Below, piece after piece: positions 49,001 to 61,770 of a DNA stretch of 64,000 nt; position 1 is the stretch's first letter, and each line of letters starts with the position of its first letter. A program made the translations under genes and the position numbers. The DNA comes from Nissolia schottii. Taxonomy: Eukaryota; Streptophyta; Magnoliopsida; Fabales; Fabaceae. The DNA lies in contig QANU01031716.1 in NCBI GenBank assembly GCA_003254905.1, forward strand, positions 124,001 to 188,000, given 5' to 3'. The notes below the pieces were generated by a model. That model searched no databases, was not told the origin of the DNA, and was given only the letters and a program-made list of their open reading frames with translations.

Positions 49001-49539
49001 CGCGTGGCGTTAGTGACACAGTGGAGTCGCGTGGGCAGAAGCTCACCAATTCTTTCTTTCTCAGCTGAAAAAGGCTGCTTCCCATTATACTCTCTCTCTC
49101 TCAAACTCCCCGAACACTATCTTCATCTCTCTCTCTCTTCTTCTTCTCAAATTTCCTTGTTTTTTTTTAATAGAATTCCAACTGCGTTTTTAGTTGCACA
49201 AAGTGGTAAGCATACTCTATCTCTTTTTTTAGAGATTTAATTTTATTTTTTCTCCTTTAATTTTTGTTTTTGTTTTCCTTGGAAAAATGAGTACTAGAGA
49301 TCTTGCAATTTTTTAGCTTCCATCTTAGTGGGGCAATCAAATATTTTTCCCTTGTCAGGTCGACCATTTATCTTTTCCCAATCTGGGAAATTTTTGTTAT
49401 GGAGTTTATTGAGGGAAAAAGTGTTTTTTTTAAAAAAATAATTATTATTGTTATTTGGGGGATTTTGTTCTGACAAGGTGTTTGGAATTGGAATATGTTT
49501 AGGTTGTGTGTAATTTGGGGGAAAAGTTTGATTTGTGAA
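49000..49539 (+). promoter_or_regulatory. Probable 5' leader of the SAM-domain gene
   Basis: Pyrimidine microsatellites (TCTCTCTCTC at about 49,091 and 49,120-49,140) are followed by a T-rich run and a possible acceptor. This is typical of the spliced or unspliced leader of a broadly expressed plant gene. The transcription start is not fixed. Confidence 0.4.
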
Positions 49540-51993
49540 ATGAACAAAGGACAGTCACCGGAGCCTCTTGATTTCTTCATCTGGACTGTTGAGGTTAATC
49601 ATTTCTTCCCCCTCTCTCACTTGATTTAATTTCCTCTTTTAAAAAAAAAAATTTATTAGTGTTGATTTTTTTCCCCTTAAGAAAAAGAATCTGCCATGTA
49701 ATCCATTTTTTTTTAAATTTTATTTTACGTGATTTGTACTTTTTAACATACAATTTGATCTCTGTAACAGCTAATTTTAACTGGATCCTTTGTGTGGATG
49801 AGTTGAGCTTGCTCTATGGTAGTGTCTGGGTTTGTGAATTGTGATACTGATTTTTTGCTTCAGTAATTTGCTGATACAACGATGTATTTGTTGGTCTATG
49901 ATTGTCATTTTTAATCTTATGAATTTTATTTTGATAGCCATCCTTTTGCAAAAGGTCTTACTAGCAATTTAGTGTGACAGTTGTTGTGTGTTTCTGTTTG
50001 TTTCCTTTCATTCCCTTATTTGATTTCAGACTAATTTGAAGCTGGAACTTTTGGTTCTTACCTAACATGAATAGCAAGGGCTTTATAGCTTAACTAGTAA
50101 AAGTGGACATTGAAGTGGTTCTTCAAAGTTGGAAAGATGAATATGATATTGGCACACAAAGGGGGATTTGGTGATGATGTTAAAGTTCTTCTCACCTGTG
50201 AATCTCATCTTCTTAATTGAACTATGAGTAATGTTTGTAGTCATGTGATCATCTGCTATGTTCAATTATTTTGTGTAAGGAAACTGTGTTCTATTTGTCA
50301 CGGTTTCAAATGTTTCAGAAAAAGTGAGGAGTTTTATTATTTTCTCCGCAAGGAATCAAAGTGCCGTCCTGTGAGAAAAATATTCCTGTTGAATGCTTAC
50401 ACCCTTGTGCACAACCATATTTATGTGAATGAATCTTCATTTTGATGAGTTCCCACGGCAAAGCTATCCGTATGCGTCTTTCTAAGATATTGTATTTTTT
50501 AAACTCTGTTAGTGGTTCATCAAGCTGTAAACATAGCAACTGAAAGTAAACAGTCACTATATTATTTGTTTTCATTATGCCCTTAGCTCCTGCCCCCTTT
50601 ATCAGTAATAACATGGCAGGCTTATGATTTATCCTTTTCACAAGTTGCTTAGTTAAGTAGGTTGTTAGAGCTGCAGCATCAATCTCCAGTGCGAACTTAT
50701 TTGATGCTGCATTATGAATAAGATCATGATATTGCACTATATCCCTGCTTATATAGTATAATCTTAAATAGTTTATGTTGTGCTTACTCAGTGCTTTTTC
50801 CTTAATATAAACTCCAATGTTTGTGAATGGTTATCAGTCACCGATATAATGTAGTATGCTCAGAGTGCATCTAAGTATTCATCTGTGTTATTGACTGTGT
50901 TGCGGATTATGCAAATTACATAATAGCTTTGTTGAAGAGGATCTATCCTGGCAAATATAACTTTTGAGTGTTTCTTCTTCTCGTGCTCATCTTTTCTGTC
51001 TGTTTTGTCAGGATGTTGGTTTGTGGCTGGAGACTATAAATCTTGGTGGTTACCGCCAAATTTTTAAAGAAAACGGTGTTAATGGAGAATACCTTGAGGG
51101 AATGTCTATGTTCACGACTGAACAGATCCTTCGTTTCATAAGACGCTGCCACATGAAGTGGGGCGACTTCATCACATTGTGCAAGGAATTAAGACGGATT
51201 AAAGGTATCTCTCTCTCCCTGTATCTCAACCAGTTCACAGACAAACACATGCTAAAAGACTATCTTATTTGATTGATTTTTTCTTTCTTTTTCACGGATC
51301 CGTTTCTTGATCCTCATTTAGTGAGATAAGGCTTAGTTGTTTTTGTTGTAATAATCTATTTCATGCCGTTTGAACAATCTAAGGAAACATGAGTATGCTT
51401 GATTTAAAGACTAATAGAAGTGTGGTGATGGTGTGAGATTTATTTAGAAATTAATACTCATCCTTTATTGGTACACTTGTCACTTCATTATAGGCAACCT
51501 TCAATAGGGTGGTGATCATATCCCATAATTTTCTTTGTATTGTGATATTGCAAAGTCATTTCCCAATTAAATTTTCTTGCAGTATTCCTTCCATAGATGT
51601 GACAATCAGTTTGATTATGGGAAACTTTAGTTGTTAAAACATCATTTCGTAAACATGTGACGTGTTTATGTGCAAGGAGACATGAAATGTGCATATGCTT
51701 CTGTTCTGTTGTCCTTGTACTCTTGTTACTTTTCTAGCAAGATGATCTTGTTACCACAGCATTCTTAAAACCAGGAAAGTTGTTCCAAGCTAAAAAGAAA
51801 AAAAGAAACCTCATCCGTTGTATGTGCTCCTAACTTCTTGGTGCTATTTTTTGTGTCTCTAGTGGCTTGTCTGAAAGGGGAGCAAAAGGTGCGTCGGCCA
51901 TGGTGGGCGCCGGCTTGCCTGTCTACGGTGTTCTTAAAGGTTGCGAAATCCAACAGACAATCAAGAGTTGTTTCCTTGAAGCTGGAGCCGTGA
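49540..51993 (+). CDS. SAM-domain protein of the WEEP/EGT2 type
   Basis: Three exons (49,540-49,593, 51,012-51,204, 51,863-51,993) encode exactly 125 residues with matching phases (0, 1). The protein begins MNKGQSPEPLDFFIWTVEDV. A sterile alpha motif covers about residues 14-82 (VGLWLETINLGGYRQIFKEN, then LRFIRRCHMKWGDFITLCKE). It ends with a basic tail VVSLKLEP. The short conserved plant SAM protein of this size is, from established knowledge, the product of peach WEEP and barley EGT2 (Arabidopsis At3g07760), which set branch and root gravitropic angle. SAM domains usually mediate protein-protein polymerisation. I assign the family from recognition of the sequence and length, without an alignment. 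The gene lies alone, about 1.2 kb before NUP133 and in the same direction. Confidence 0.85.
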
Positions 51994-53128
51994 TACAAAT
52001 ACAAGTTACAACCTCAAAAAAAAAATGTGTACTTATAGCAATTTTACTTTTTGCCTAGAAAACAGAAGGTAGGAAAGCACTTTTTTTTTTGGTTTAGCCC
52101 CTTTTTTTCCCCCTCTTCTTTTTCTTTGATTACACAAGGTGGGTTGTTTCTTCTCTGGAGAACAAAGGTCCTTGTGCAAAATGATTTCTGGTGCTGTGTA
52201 ATTATGTCTTCTCTCATATATATGTCCGAAAATACTACTATATATGCTGTTACTCTTCAAGTACTCCTTTTTTCTCAAACTTCTCTACTTTGTGTGGGAG
52301 CCAAGAGACTCTACAGTATAGCTAATGATATGTCATATGTATTGGTTAATTAATTGTCTTTTATACAAGTTAAATGACTTGTTTTTTTCGTGATATATTA
52401 CTATGCAGCTACGAATTGAGATACTAAATCGATCACTATTGTTTTGTTGGCAAGTTACAAAGTCAACCTCAATGAATGAGTATGGACTATGGTCACGAAA
52501 ATGTAGTTCAAATATATGTTACGATCATGGATAAACGAGTGTGTTACAACATTTGAAACGCATTTCTGGTATGTCTATTTTGTGGAGATTTAACAAAGTT
52601 ACATATTAACTTCTGCATTTTAAATAATAGTACTTGACATTTTAAAGGGTAAAACAAAAAATAAAATGTTAACTGTTATTCATTGTATGTTAATTTGTTA
52701 GGTCTCTTAGCATCACTCAATTTGTCATTTTTAAATTTGAACTAGAGCTGATGATATCAAGCAGCATGCGACCAACTCTCATCGTGCTATGTCGTACTTG
52801 TGACTCTCTACTTCCTTCATGCTCTTGCATTGCAATAGATAAATTTATTTTCTTAGTGCGTTTTTTTGAAATGAACAATACAAATACTTCAAAAAGTGAA
52901 TATTAGGGTGTGTTTGGTTTCAAATTTTTCATTTTTAAAATTTATTATTTTCACTCGTTTCTTTGTAAAATCTTAAATCGATAAATGAAAATGAAAAAAC
53001 TGAAACCACTCCGCGGAATCAAATTGAGTGTGCCCATTTCCTTGGTTCTCTCCTTCCATTTTCCCTCTTTTTGATTCAAATGTGAGCCACTGACTGTATA
53101 AACAGAAGAAGTAGAAAACACTTTCCAT
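51994..53128 (+). other. Spacer between the SAM gene and NUP133
   Basis: It holds the SAM gene's 3' UTR and then an AT-rich spacer. No gene is seen. The NUP133 promoter should lie in the last few hundred bases. Confidence 0.5.
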
Positions 53129-53137
53129 AAACCCTAG
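53129..53137 (+). promoter_or_regulatory. telo-box-like motif upstream of NUP133
   Basis: AAACCCTAG lies 20 bases before the start codon. This motif is common in leaders and promoters of plant translation and growth genes. A role here is inferred only. Confidence 0.4.
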
Positions 53138-53157
53138 AACCTCGCTCTTCCATTACC

Positions 53158-56100
53158 ATGTTCTCTTCAGTACCGAAGAAGAAGAAGAACAACGCCAATG
53201 CCGACGCGAGCTCACGGAAAGACTACGGTGGGGGCCACGCTCTGTTCCAGTCTCCGGGGACCCCTCAAACTCACCGAACCTCCTTCAACGACAACGCCGT
53301 CCCTAACCGCCCTACCACCGGCACTCCCGCTCCCTGGGCTCCTCGCTTATCCGTCCTTGCCAGGTAAGTAACCCACACAAACCTTCATTCATTCCACTAA
53401 ACGCGCTTTTCTGGCTCAGAATCGCGTTCTGCTTCTCGGTTTTAGTATCTAACTTCGGTTTTTTTTCCCTTCTTTTTCTAGGGTTCCTCAGGTGGCCAGA
53501 AGTGGAAAAGGAGACACCACAGATCAAATTAAGCCCGTTTTTGTCGCGGAGTTTCCCCAATTGGTTCGTGATCAGCAGGCTGGCTCGCTTCACAGACGAG
53601 TTCCCGGTCAGTGCGTTTTTTGGATTTTATAGTAATTAATACTTGATCACATTAGTGCTTTGTTTTGCTTGTGTGGTATTGGTATTGGTATTTTGTAATT
53701 TGTCCAGATTCAAAAGAAGAAGAAAAGTTGTAGAGGTTTTTGAGGTGTTTTTATGTGAAATTGTGATGCAGTTGAAGGTTTGGCACGTGGTGGGATTGAC
53801 AAGAGCACGTCCCTTGCTTGGATTATTTGTGGGAATAGGGTCTTCGTTTGGAGTTACTTGTCCCCTGCGACTTCGATGAACTGCGTTGTTCTTAAAATTC
53901 CGTTGGATGTTTTCGATGATGGAGGTGTTGGGAGAAATGATGCTGGGGGGAGCTGGTTGCTTTGTGTTGTTAATTGCGATAGTGCGTCTGTGGGAACGAA
54001 TAAAGTGTCAAAGCATTGCAGCTCTGCTGCTGTCATTTTGTGTAATTGGGAGACTCGGGCTGTTGTTTACTGGCCTGATATCTATTCTCAATCGTGCGAT
54101 GCTCCAATCTCTAGCCTTGCATCTTCTGATGAGTTGGAGACTTTTTTCACTCCTGATGGAAAAACTTCCTTTGACAAGCAGAGACCACAAAGTAAGCTGC
54201 GCAGTAGTTTGAATGGATTGCACACGTTTAACTCTTTGATTGCTTCTGCGGTACCTGGTTGTAAGCTTGTGTGTGTTGCCCTTGCATGTAGCTCGAATGG
54301 TGAGCTTTGGCAGTTTCACTGTAGTCCTACTGGCATTCATCGAAGGAAAGTATATGCAAATATTATGCATTCCCCTCACCAAGGGGGTGATTCAGGTCAA
54401 CGTGTGGCCAGCAAAGGGTATCCAAGGTCATTGACATGGTGTTTTCCGCACCATTCTACTAAGGAATCAAATAGACAATTTTTGTTATTGACAGACTGTG
54501 AGCTACAGTGTTTTAAGGTGGAACTGAGTTCTGATATACATGTTTCAAAGCTTTGGTCTCAGGAAATTGTTGGAACAGATGCTGAAGTTGGTATTAAGAA
54601 AGATCTGGCTGGTCAAAAGGGAATCTGGCCTCTTGATGTGCAGGTGGATGATCATGGGAAAGTTATTACCATTCTTGTTGCAACCTTTTGTAAGGACCGG
54701 ATTAGCAGTTCAAGCTACATGCAATATTCTCTTCTCACCATGCAATATAAATCAGGGCTGGGTGTAGAGACTATAAATGACAGGATTTTGGAGAAAAAGG
54801 CTCCCATTGAGGTGATAATCCCAAAAGCTAGAGTTGAAGATGAAGACTTCTTGTTTACCATGAGGCTTCGGATAGGGGGCAGGCCTTCTGGATCTACAGT
54901 AATAATATCTGGGGATGGAACAGCAACAGTCTCCCATTATTTTAGAAACTCTACTCGACTATATCAATTTGATCTACCCTATGATGCTGGAAAGGTACTA
55001 GATGCTTCGGTGCTTCCTTCTGCAGATGATTATGAAGAAGGGGCATGGGTGGTATTAACAGAGAAAGCAGGAATATGGGCAATTCCTGAGAAGGCTGTCA
55101 TACTTGGTGGGGTTGAACCACCTGAGCGGAGCTTATCACGCAAAGGCAGTTCAAATGAAAGATCTGCACAAGAAGAGATAAGAAATCTTACATTTGCAGG
55201 CAATGTTGCTCCTAGAAGGGCTAGCTCTGAAGCATGGGGTACTGCAGACAAACAAAGGGCTGTTTTGAGTGGGGTTGCACGTCGAACTGCACAAGATGAA
55301 GAATCGGAAGCTTTACTGAATCATCTTTTCAATGAATTTTTATCATCTGGGCAAGTTGACAGGTCACTTGACAAGCTACAAACTTCTGGTTCATTTGAAA
55401 GGGATGGAGAAACAAATGTTTTTGTGCGGACAAGCAAATCAATCATTGACACCTTAGCCAAACACTGGACAACAACCAGAGGAGCAGAGATTTTGGCCAT
55501 GGCTGTTGTTTTCACCCAACTCTTGGAAAAACAGCAGAAGCATCAAAAATTCCTTCACTTCCTTGCTTTATCCAAATGCCACGAGGAGCTGTGTTCTAGG
55601 CAGAGTATGAAATCTGTAGTCTATTCACCAAAAGTTCATTTGTTTTTATTTGATCTTTAAATCATCCTTGTTATGGTACTACCATATCGAATTAACTTGT
55701 TTGCTCATTTTTTAAGCTGAGTTACATGATGTGCATTGGTGATGCGAGTAAAATTTTGATATGCCCACCAACCTGATTTATCTTTTCCAAAATTATCAGG
55801 CACCTAATAATAATACTTGGATGATTAATTTATTACTGATTCTGCAGATGGTGAAATAATAATACTTCTTAGGACAATCTCATATTAAGGATAACGTAAA
55901 TAACCAAGTGTTTTTTCACTACAAGCATTTTGAGGTTAAGAATTGGGAAAAAAACGAATATAAACTTAATTATGACCTATCTGCTTCTCTGCTTCAGCCA
56001 TTTGCAAATGACAATATTTTCAGGTTTAGGAGAATGCGAGAAAAACAACACATATCAAAGAACAGGTGGATGCTCCATGACAATTTTATTTTATTTTGTT

Positions 56101-59100
56101 TGTTTTTTGCTAGGGCATGCCTTGCTAATTATCTTGGAACATGGTGAAAAGCTATCTGCAATGATTCAGCTGAGGGAACTTCAAAATCTGATTAGCCAGA
56201 ATCGATCAACTAGTGTTAGCTCCACGAATTCTAGTTCGGATATTCAGATGTCAGGTGCCCTTTGGGACTTGATCCAATTGGTTGGTGAGAGAGCTCGCAG
56301 GAATACTGTCCTTCTGATGGACAGAGATAATGCTGAAGTATTCTACAGTAAGGTTTCAGAGCTTGAAGATTTCTTTTACTGCTTAGATGCAGAATTAGAA
56401 TATGTTATAAGGCCAGAGCACCCATTTGGAATCCAGATTCAGAGGGCATGTGAACTCTCAAATGCATGTGTTATGATCATTAGGACATGCTTCAACTATA
56501 AGAATGAGAATCGTTTATGGTATCCACCTCCTGAAGGTTTAACACCTTGGTATTGTCAACCCGTGGTACGTAGGGGGATTTGGAGCATTGCTTCAGTCTT
56601 GCTTCAGTTGCTAAATGAAATATCTGGGCTTGATAAATCAGCAAAATTAGCTTTATATAATCACTTAGAAGCACTAGCTGAAGTGCTTCTTCAGGCATAT
56701 TCTGGTGCTGTTACAGCTAAAATTGAGTGTGGAGAAGATCACAAAGGTCTTTTAAATGAATATTGGGAGAGGCGGGACGCGCTTCTTGAATCCCTTTATG
56801 AACAAGTCAAACAATTTGGAGCTATGCATAAGGTTATTTTCTATTTTGCTTACCATAACTTGCAATCCTGGTGTGGAATACAAGTATATTGTTCTATTGA
56901 TTATTTGTGCAGGATTCAATTGAAGGAGCTGAAGGGCAGAATAAAGAAGCCATTATTAAGGCTACTTCACATCTGCTATCAATTGCTAAACGACATGGAT
57001 GCTACGAAGTTATGTGGACAATATGTTGTGACATAAATGACTCAGAACTGTTGAGAAATATTATGGTATGAGCATGATTTTCTCCTTTTTCTGCTGCATG
57101 TATTGCTTTTATTCATACCCCTTTTTCTAGATATTTGCAATGATGGTTTTCATAGCATAGTAACCCGCAGATTACGTATGTACTATGTGTTGCCCATTTT
57201 ATAGAAGTGAATTATTGCTTTGTCTTGATAGTATTGGTGTTATTTAAACCTCATGTGGCTTGTTTTTTACCTCCTAAATATTGTTTTGCGGTTTGTTTGC
57301 AGCATGAAAGCTTGGGACCCAATGGGGGATTTAGTTACTATGTCTTTAAGAAACTTCATGAAAGCAGGCAATTCTCAGAGCTCCTAAGGCTTGGGGAAGA
57401 ATTTCCTGAGGAGCTATCCATTTTCCTGAAGGAGCATCCAGATCTTCTTTGGCTTCATGATTTGTTTCTTCATCAATTTTCTTCTGCTTCAGAAACACTT
57501 CATGCATTGGCTCTCACCCAAAACATGCAGTCTACCTCAGCCGCTGAAGAGGAAGAACAAGAGGATATGAAGTTGAAACTAAACTTGATCGACAGAAAGA
57601 ATCTCTTATATCTTTCTAAGATTGCTGCCTTTGCAGGTATGGCTGCAATGTAGTTTTCCATGCATTGTTTGAGGTTATTTTCTTTCCCTCCATGCTATTA
57701 TTTTTTCTTCTTTGGATGTTTTCCTGTGTTATCTACTAACTTGTGAGATTTGGAACTCATCTTTGTTCACCTTCATGTAAATTTAAGTTAAAATCCCTCT
57801 GGTGCTGTACTTTAATGTTCAATTATCTGATGACATGAGAGTTTTTTGGTCATATGATAATATCAATTACCAAGTTGACTTGAATGCAGTGGCTTTGCTG
57901 TCAAACTTCCTCTTGTGGTTTGGAATTGATTGATCACACAATCTAGACTTTTGTAAATCTTTTATTTGCTTCTACCATGAATGTGTTCCTGTGCTGATGT
58001 TCTGTGTTCACAGCAAGTGCCACTTAATCACAAGCACAAATGGTCACATCCTAAGCATATTCACCTTTCCCATTTTATACGCAATCCATTGCCTTATATC
58101 TTGTTTGCCTTTCAGTCTGATTTTTAAAACATTGGAAAAAAATTGTTTGTTTGTTTTCAGACCTTCCTTCTTTTTTGTTTAATAAATCTATATGTAAGTA
58201 AATGTTTCAGTTGGACATTGGTTGTTTAGATATTGTTAAATGCCTAAACTTTTCTTGTCCAACAGCTGGTAGAGATGCTAAGACTCAGGTAAAGGTGGAC
58301 CGTGTTGAGGCTGATTTGAACATTCTGAAGTTACAGGTAAATTTGAGGTTTTTTTTAATCTATTGCCAATTTAAAGATGAAGTTTTTTGAAAAGATTTCT
58401 TGATTGCCTTCATCATTATTCATCACAATTAATTGATTATTAAGCATCAATGAAACTCCAGCATCTCTCTCTGCTTGCTTGATAACTTTTGATGTCGAAC
58501 TTGCAAAAATCTGAAGTTTGAGAGCTAAGTTGCTAGATTAAGAGCACACACACTAGTGTGGCGTTAAACTGTTTTTTCAATTCTAGTCATATAAGTATAT
58601 ATTTATGAAGTTATAGGCCAATGCAGGAAAATGCGAAACTCTTCAAATAATATATCACTCAGCTGTCAAGATATTATGAACTCATGAGTGAGCTTGATGA
58701 AGAGATTAAAAGCATGCCAAAGTTTAGTTCATTCCACTTATTTGGTGGACTATTTCCGCTTTAGGTATAAATGTGAGCATATTATAAAAGACAGATCTTA
58801 TTGCTCGACAGCATTGCCATAGGTTTATAAGGTTTTATATGATATCCCTACGTTACAGTTTCCATTTCGAAAATAAATAGTGAAGTACATGACTGAAGGA
58901 TTTGATGTGACAGTTGTCAGTTGTCACAGCATGCAAATTACTCTATACATGAAATTTAGAAAGGAAGCTACTCTAAAGATGTTTTAGTTTTAAATGTAGG
59001 GCAAGTAAAAGGAGCCTGTTCAAGGATTTGGCATGCTTTGATCAAATTCTAACGAACATGCGATTGACAACGAAATTGTCTGACTAACATATTAAAAAGT

Positions 59101-60105
59101 TTATTTTGTGTTTGTTTTTCTTCTTCTACCAGCATTTGAACCGTGCTCATCATGGTTGTATCATTCAGCATTAGTTTTAAAGGTAGGGCAAGTAAAAGGA
59201 GCCTGTTCAAGGATTTGGCATGCTTTGATTAAATTCTAAAGAACATGTGATTAACAACGAAATTGTCTAACAAACATATTAAAAAGTTGATTTTGTGTTT
59301 GTTTTTCTTCTTTTACCGGCATTTGAACCGTGGTCATCATGGTTGTATCATTCAACATTAACCATTAGGACCACGAATGCCAGCAACATGTTAAAAAGTT
59401 GTGTGTTGGTTTTTTATATGTTCCTCTTGTGAGGTCTGAAATCAATATTTTGTCTGGTTCATGATTGAACCATGCACTGATAAGATTGACAAGCCTCATC
59501 TCACCCTTTAAGAGGCCTTTTCATCCATTTTCACTTGAACACTTCACCTGCAGGAGGAAGTAATGAAGCAACTCCCTTCCACCGAAGATAAGCAACTTGT
59601 TGAAGATCAGTTGCTTCATCCGGAAGACTTGATTAAATTGTGCCTGGAAGGTGAAAAGCGAGAACTCGTGCTGTTGGCATTTGATGTGTTTGCATGGACC
59701 AGCTCCTCATTTCGCAGGGCCCACAGAAAACTTTTGGAGGATTGCTGGAGAAAGGCTGCCGGCCAGGATGATTGGAGTAAATTCCATGATTCATACATAG
59801 TCGAAGGATGGAGCGACGAGGAAACCTTGCAAAACTTAGAAAGCACCATACTTTTCCAGGCTTCAAGCAGGTGCTACGGACCTGGAGCTCAAACCTTTGA
59901 AGAAGGGTTTGACCAAGTATTGCCCTTGAGACAAGAAAACTTAGAGATTTCTGTGTTGGGTGACATGAGTTCTTCGGTTGAAACAATATTGATGCAGCAC
60001 AAGGATTATCCAGTTGCAGGCAAGCTTATGCTAATGGCAATCATGTTGGGTTGTGAGCATGGTGGTGATATCAGACTTGAAGAAGGTCCTTCCCCTATGG
60101 AATAG
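53158..60105 (+). CDS. NUP133: Nuclear pore complex protein NUP133
   Basis: Eight exons (53,158-53,363; 53,482-53,606; 53,772-55,604; 56,114-56,832; 56,913-57,065; 57,303-57,636; 58,266-58,336; 59,554-60,105) encode about 1,330 residues with every phase consistent. The N-terminal part, after a basic, Ser/Pro-rich stretch (MFSSVPKKKKNNANADASSR), corresponds to the beta-propeller of Nup133 (GGIDKSTSLAWIICGNRVFV). The C-terminal part is alpha-helical (HALLIILEHGEKLSAMIQLR; GSLGPNGGF-like segment ahead of FSYYVFKKLHESRQFSELLR). Nup133 is a subunit of the Nup107-160 scaffold at the nuclear pore. In Lotus japonicus it is required for calcium spiking in root symbiosis. Exon 3 ends at a GTATGA donor (55,605), chosen because it restores the conserved CSRQRHALLIILEHG join. 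Intron 7 holds a tandem duplication. Confidence 0.92.
58986..59358 (+). repeat. 187-bp tandem duplication in NUP133 intron 7
   Basis: Two adjacent units share GTAGGGCAAGTAAAAGGAGC, CAAGGATTTGGCATGCTTTG and CATTTGAACCGTG. The matching points at 58,996 and 59,183 give the period. It does not touch the splice sites. Confidence 0.85.
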
Positions 60106-61312
60106 TGTGGCTTGAAGATTAATTCCCAACCCTAACACAAGTTGGTGTAGGTTTTCTACAAGCATGACATGTGGCATGCAATTATTGCTCTCATTCTCCT
60201 TCACACTGGATGATATTTGTAAACGGTCTTGGATAGAAGTTGATACACACACATACGCCAATATTAAATGAAAAATGTTTCTTGTACACCATTTTCTTCA
60301 TACCATTTATTTCTTACATAGTGTTAGCATTTATTTATTTTTTAATTATACAAAACGGAAATAGTTCTTGTGATCATCTGTTACAGGATTTGTATTATCA
60401 AATGAGACGTGACTCAATTAAATCTTGAATGAAGCGAAGCTGATTTGATGCCTTGATATATGGACATAAATACTCAATTTAAACTATATATGATACAATT
60501 GTTTTTGGCAGTACTCTACGAACGGTTAACTGAAAGCAACCAAGTCTATTCTATAGGATTATTTGCTCAAAATTGTTGGCCTTATTATGTCGTGCTCATA
60601 TATTATAATGATGATTACGAATATTATTGTCTGAGGTAACAGAGAGAGAAGTACCCATTGACCTCTTCTTTTCTTGCATACATAAACGATCGTGTTTTTA
60701 CAATTTTACAAGATCACCTAATAACTATAGATGTCTCTTTAAAATGAGGTTGCTTTGATTTTTTTTTAAACAAAAATTGCATTACAAACACATTTACTAA
60801 TAATTAATTAATAATTATAAAATAAATGATTTCTTTGGTAAAAATGGTGAACAAAACTTGTGTAGTTGCGGTAATATAAATTACAGTGTTTATACGGAAT
60901 ACATGTTTGTTGGACAATGATTTTTTATAGTGTGATTCCCAATTTAAAAGATAAAGTGAGACATTTAACCATTGAATTAAAGAATGAGTCTCACTCTCAC
61001 CTTTCATCGCATGCTTATTACATTAATTATCATTATCTAGAAACGTTAAGTAACTAAACTCCAAGAGATAAGAACAACGCGCATAAATATTGCAATTTGC
61101 CACCGACAAGTCAACAATTGTTGTGGCCTCACATATAATATCTCCGTGGCCAATCTTTCCACCACTCACTTCCCCCGCCACCGCGTAAATGTGGAAGTGG
61201 CGTTAAACTGACATTAAAATCTAACTGTAAGGGATTTTTTTATTCCACTTTTCTAAATTCCAATAAAGACACTCAAATTTTATCATATTTGCCACATGAC
61301 CCAAGCTGAGTT
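60106..61312 (+). other. Spacer between NUP133 and the ATPase-like gene
   Basis: It holds the 3' UTR of NUP133 and then AT-rich sequence. No gene is seen on either strand. Confidence 0.5.
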
Positions 61313-61770
61313 CCTATATATATGTTCCAAAACACACACTTTAGGCACAGCAAAGTGAAAAACACCACTTCTTTTCCACATTTGCTTCACTCTCCCATTT
61401 GAGCTTTAACCCTTTCTATTTCATCAAAATTGAGCTTCTTTAAAGTTTTCCATAAATCCTCATTCATCCTAATCACAAAAATTTTGAATCTCTCTCCATG
61501 AATAAAGAGTTGCCTTCCATGTTTGAATCCCCAATTTATGTCTATAACACAAGGCTTCTCAACCTCCTCTTATATTAACACCTAACCTAAGCCATTTTAG
61601 TCACACACATGCAAGAAATGGTGGTCTGAGAAAGAAAAATAGAAAACATTTCTTGTGACCCAAGTGTTCCCAAGAAATCTGCAAAGGTTGTCCAAAATCA
61701 TTCTGGTTCTTCCCACTTTCCTTAATAGTTACTGTCAAATCCACCAATTAACTGTCACAAGAACACAAAC
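61313..61770 (+). promoter_or_regulatory. Core promoter and leader of the ATPase-like gene
   Basis: A TATA box-like run (CCTATATATATGTT, about 61,312-61,325) lies about 450 bases before the start codon. The leader is AT-rich and contains several short upstream ATGs. Confidence 0.5.

Noticed and set aside
55605..55660. NUP133 ending at the TAA at 55,660
   Set aside because: The conserved helical part continues in the next exon (56,114 on) after a GTATGA donor at 55,605. The 18 extra codons are intron read-through.
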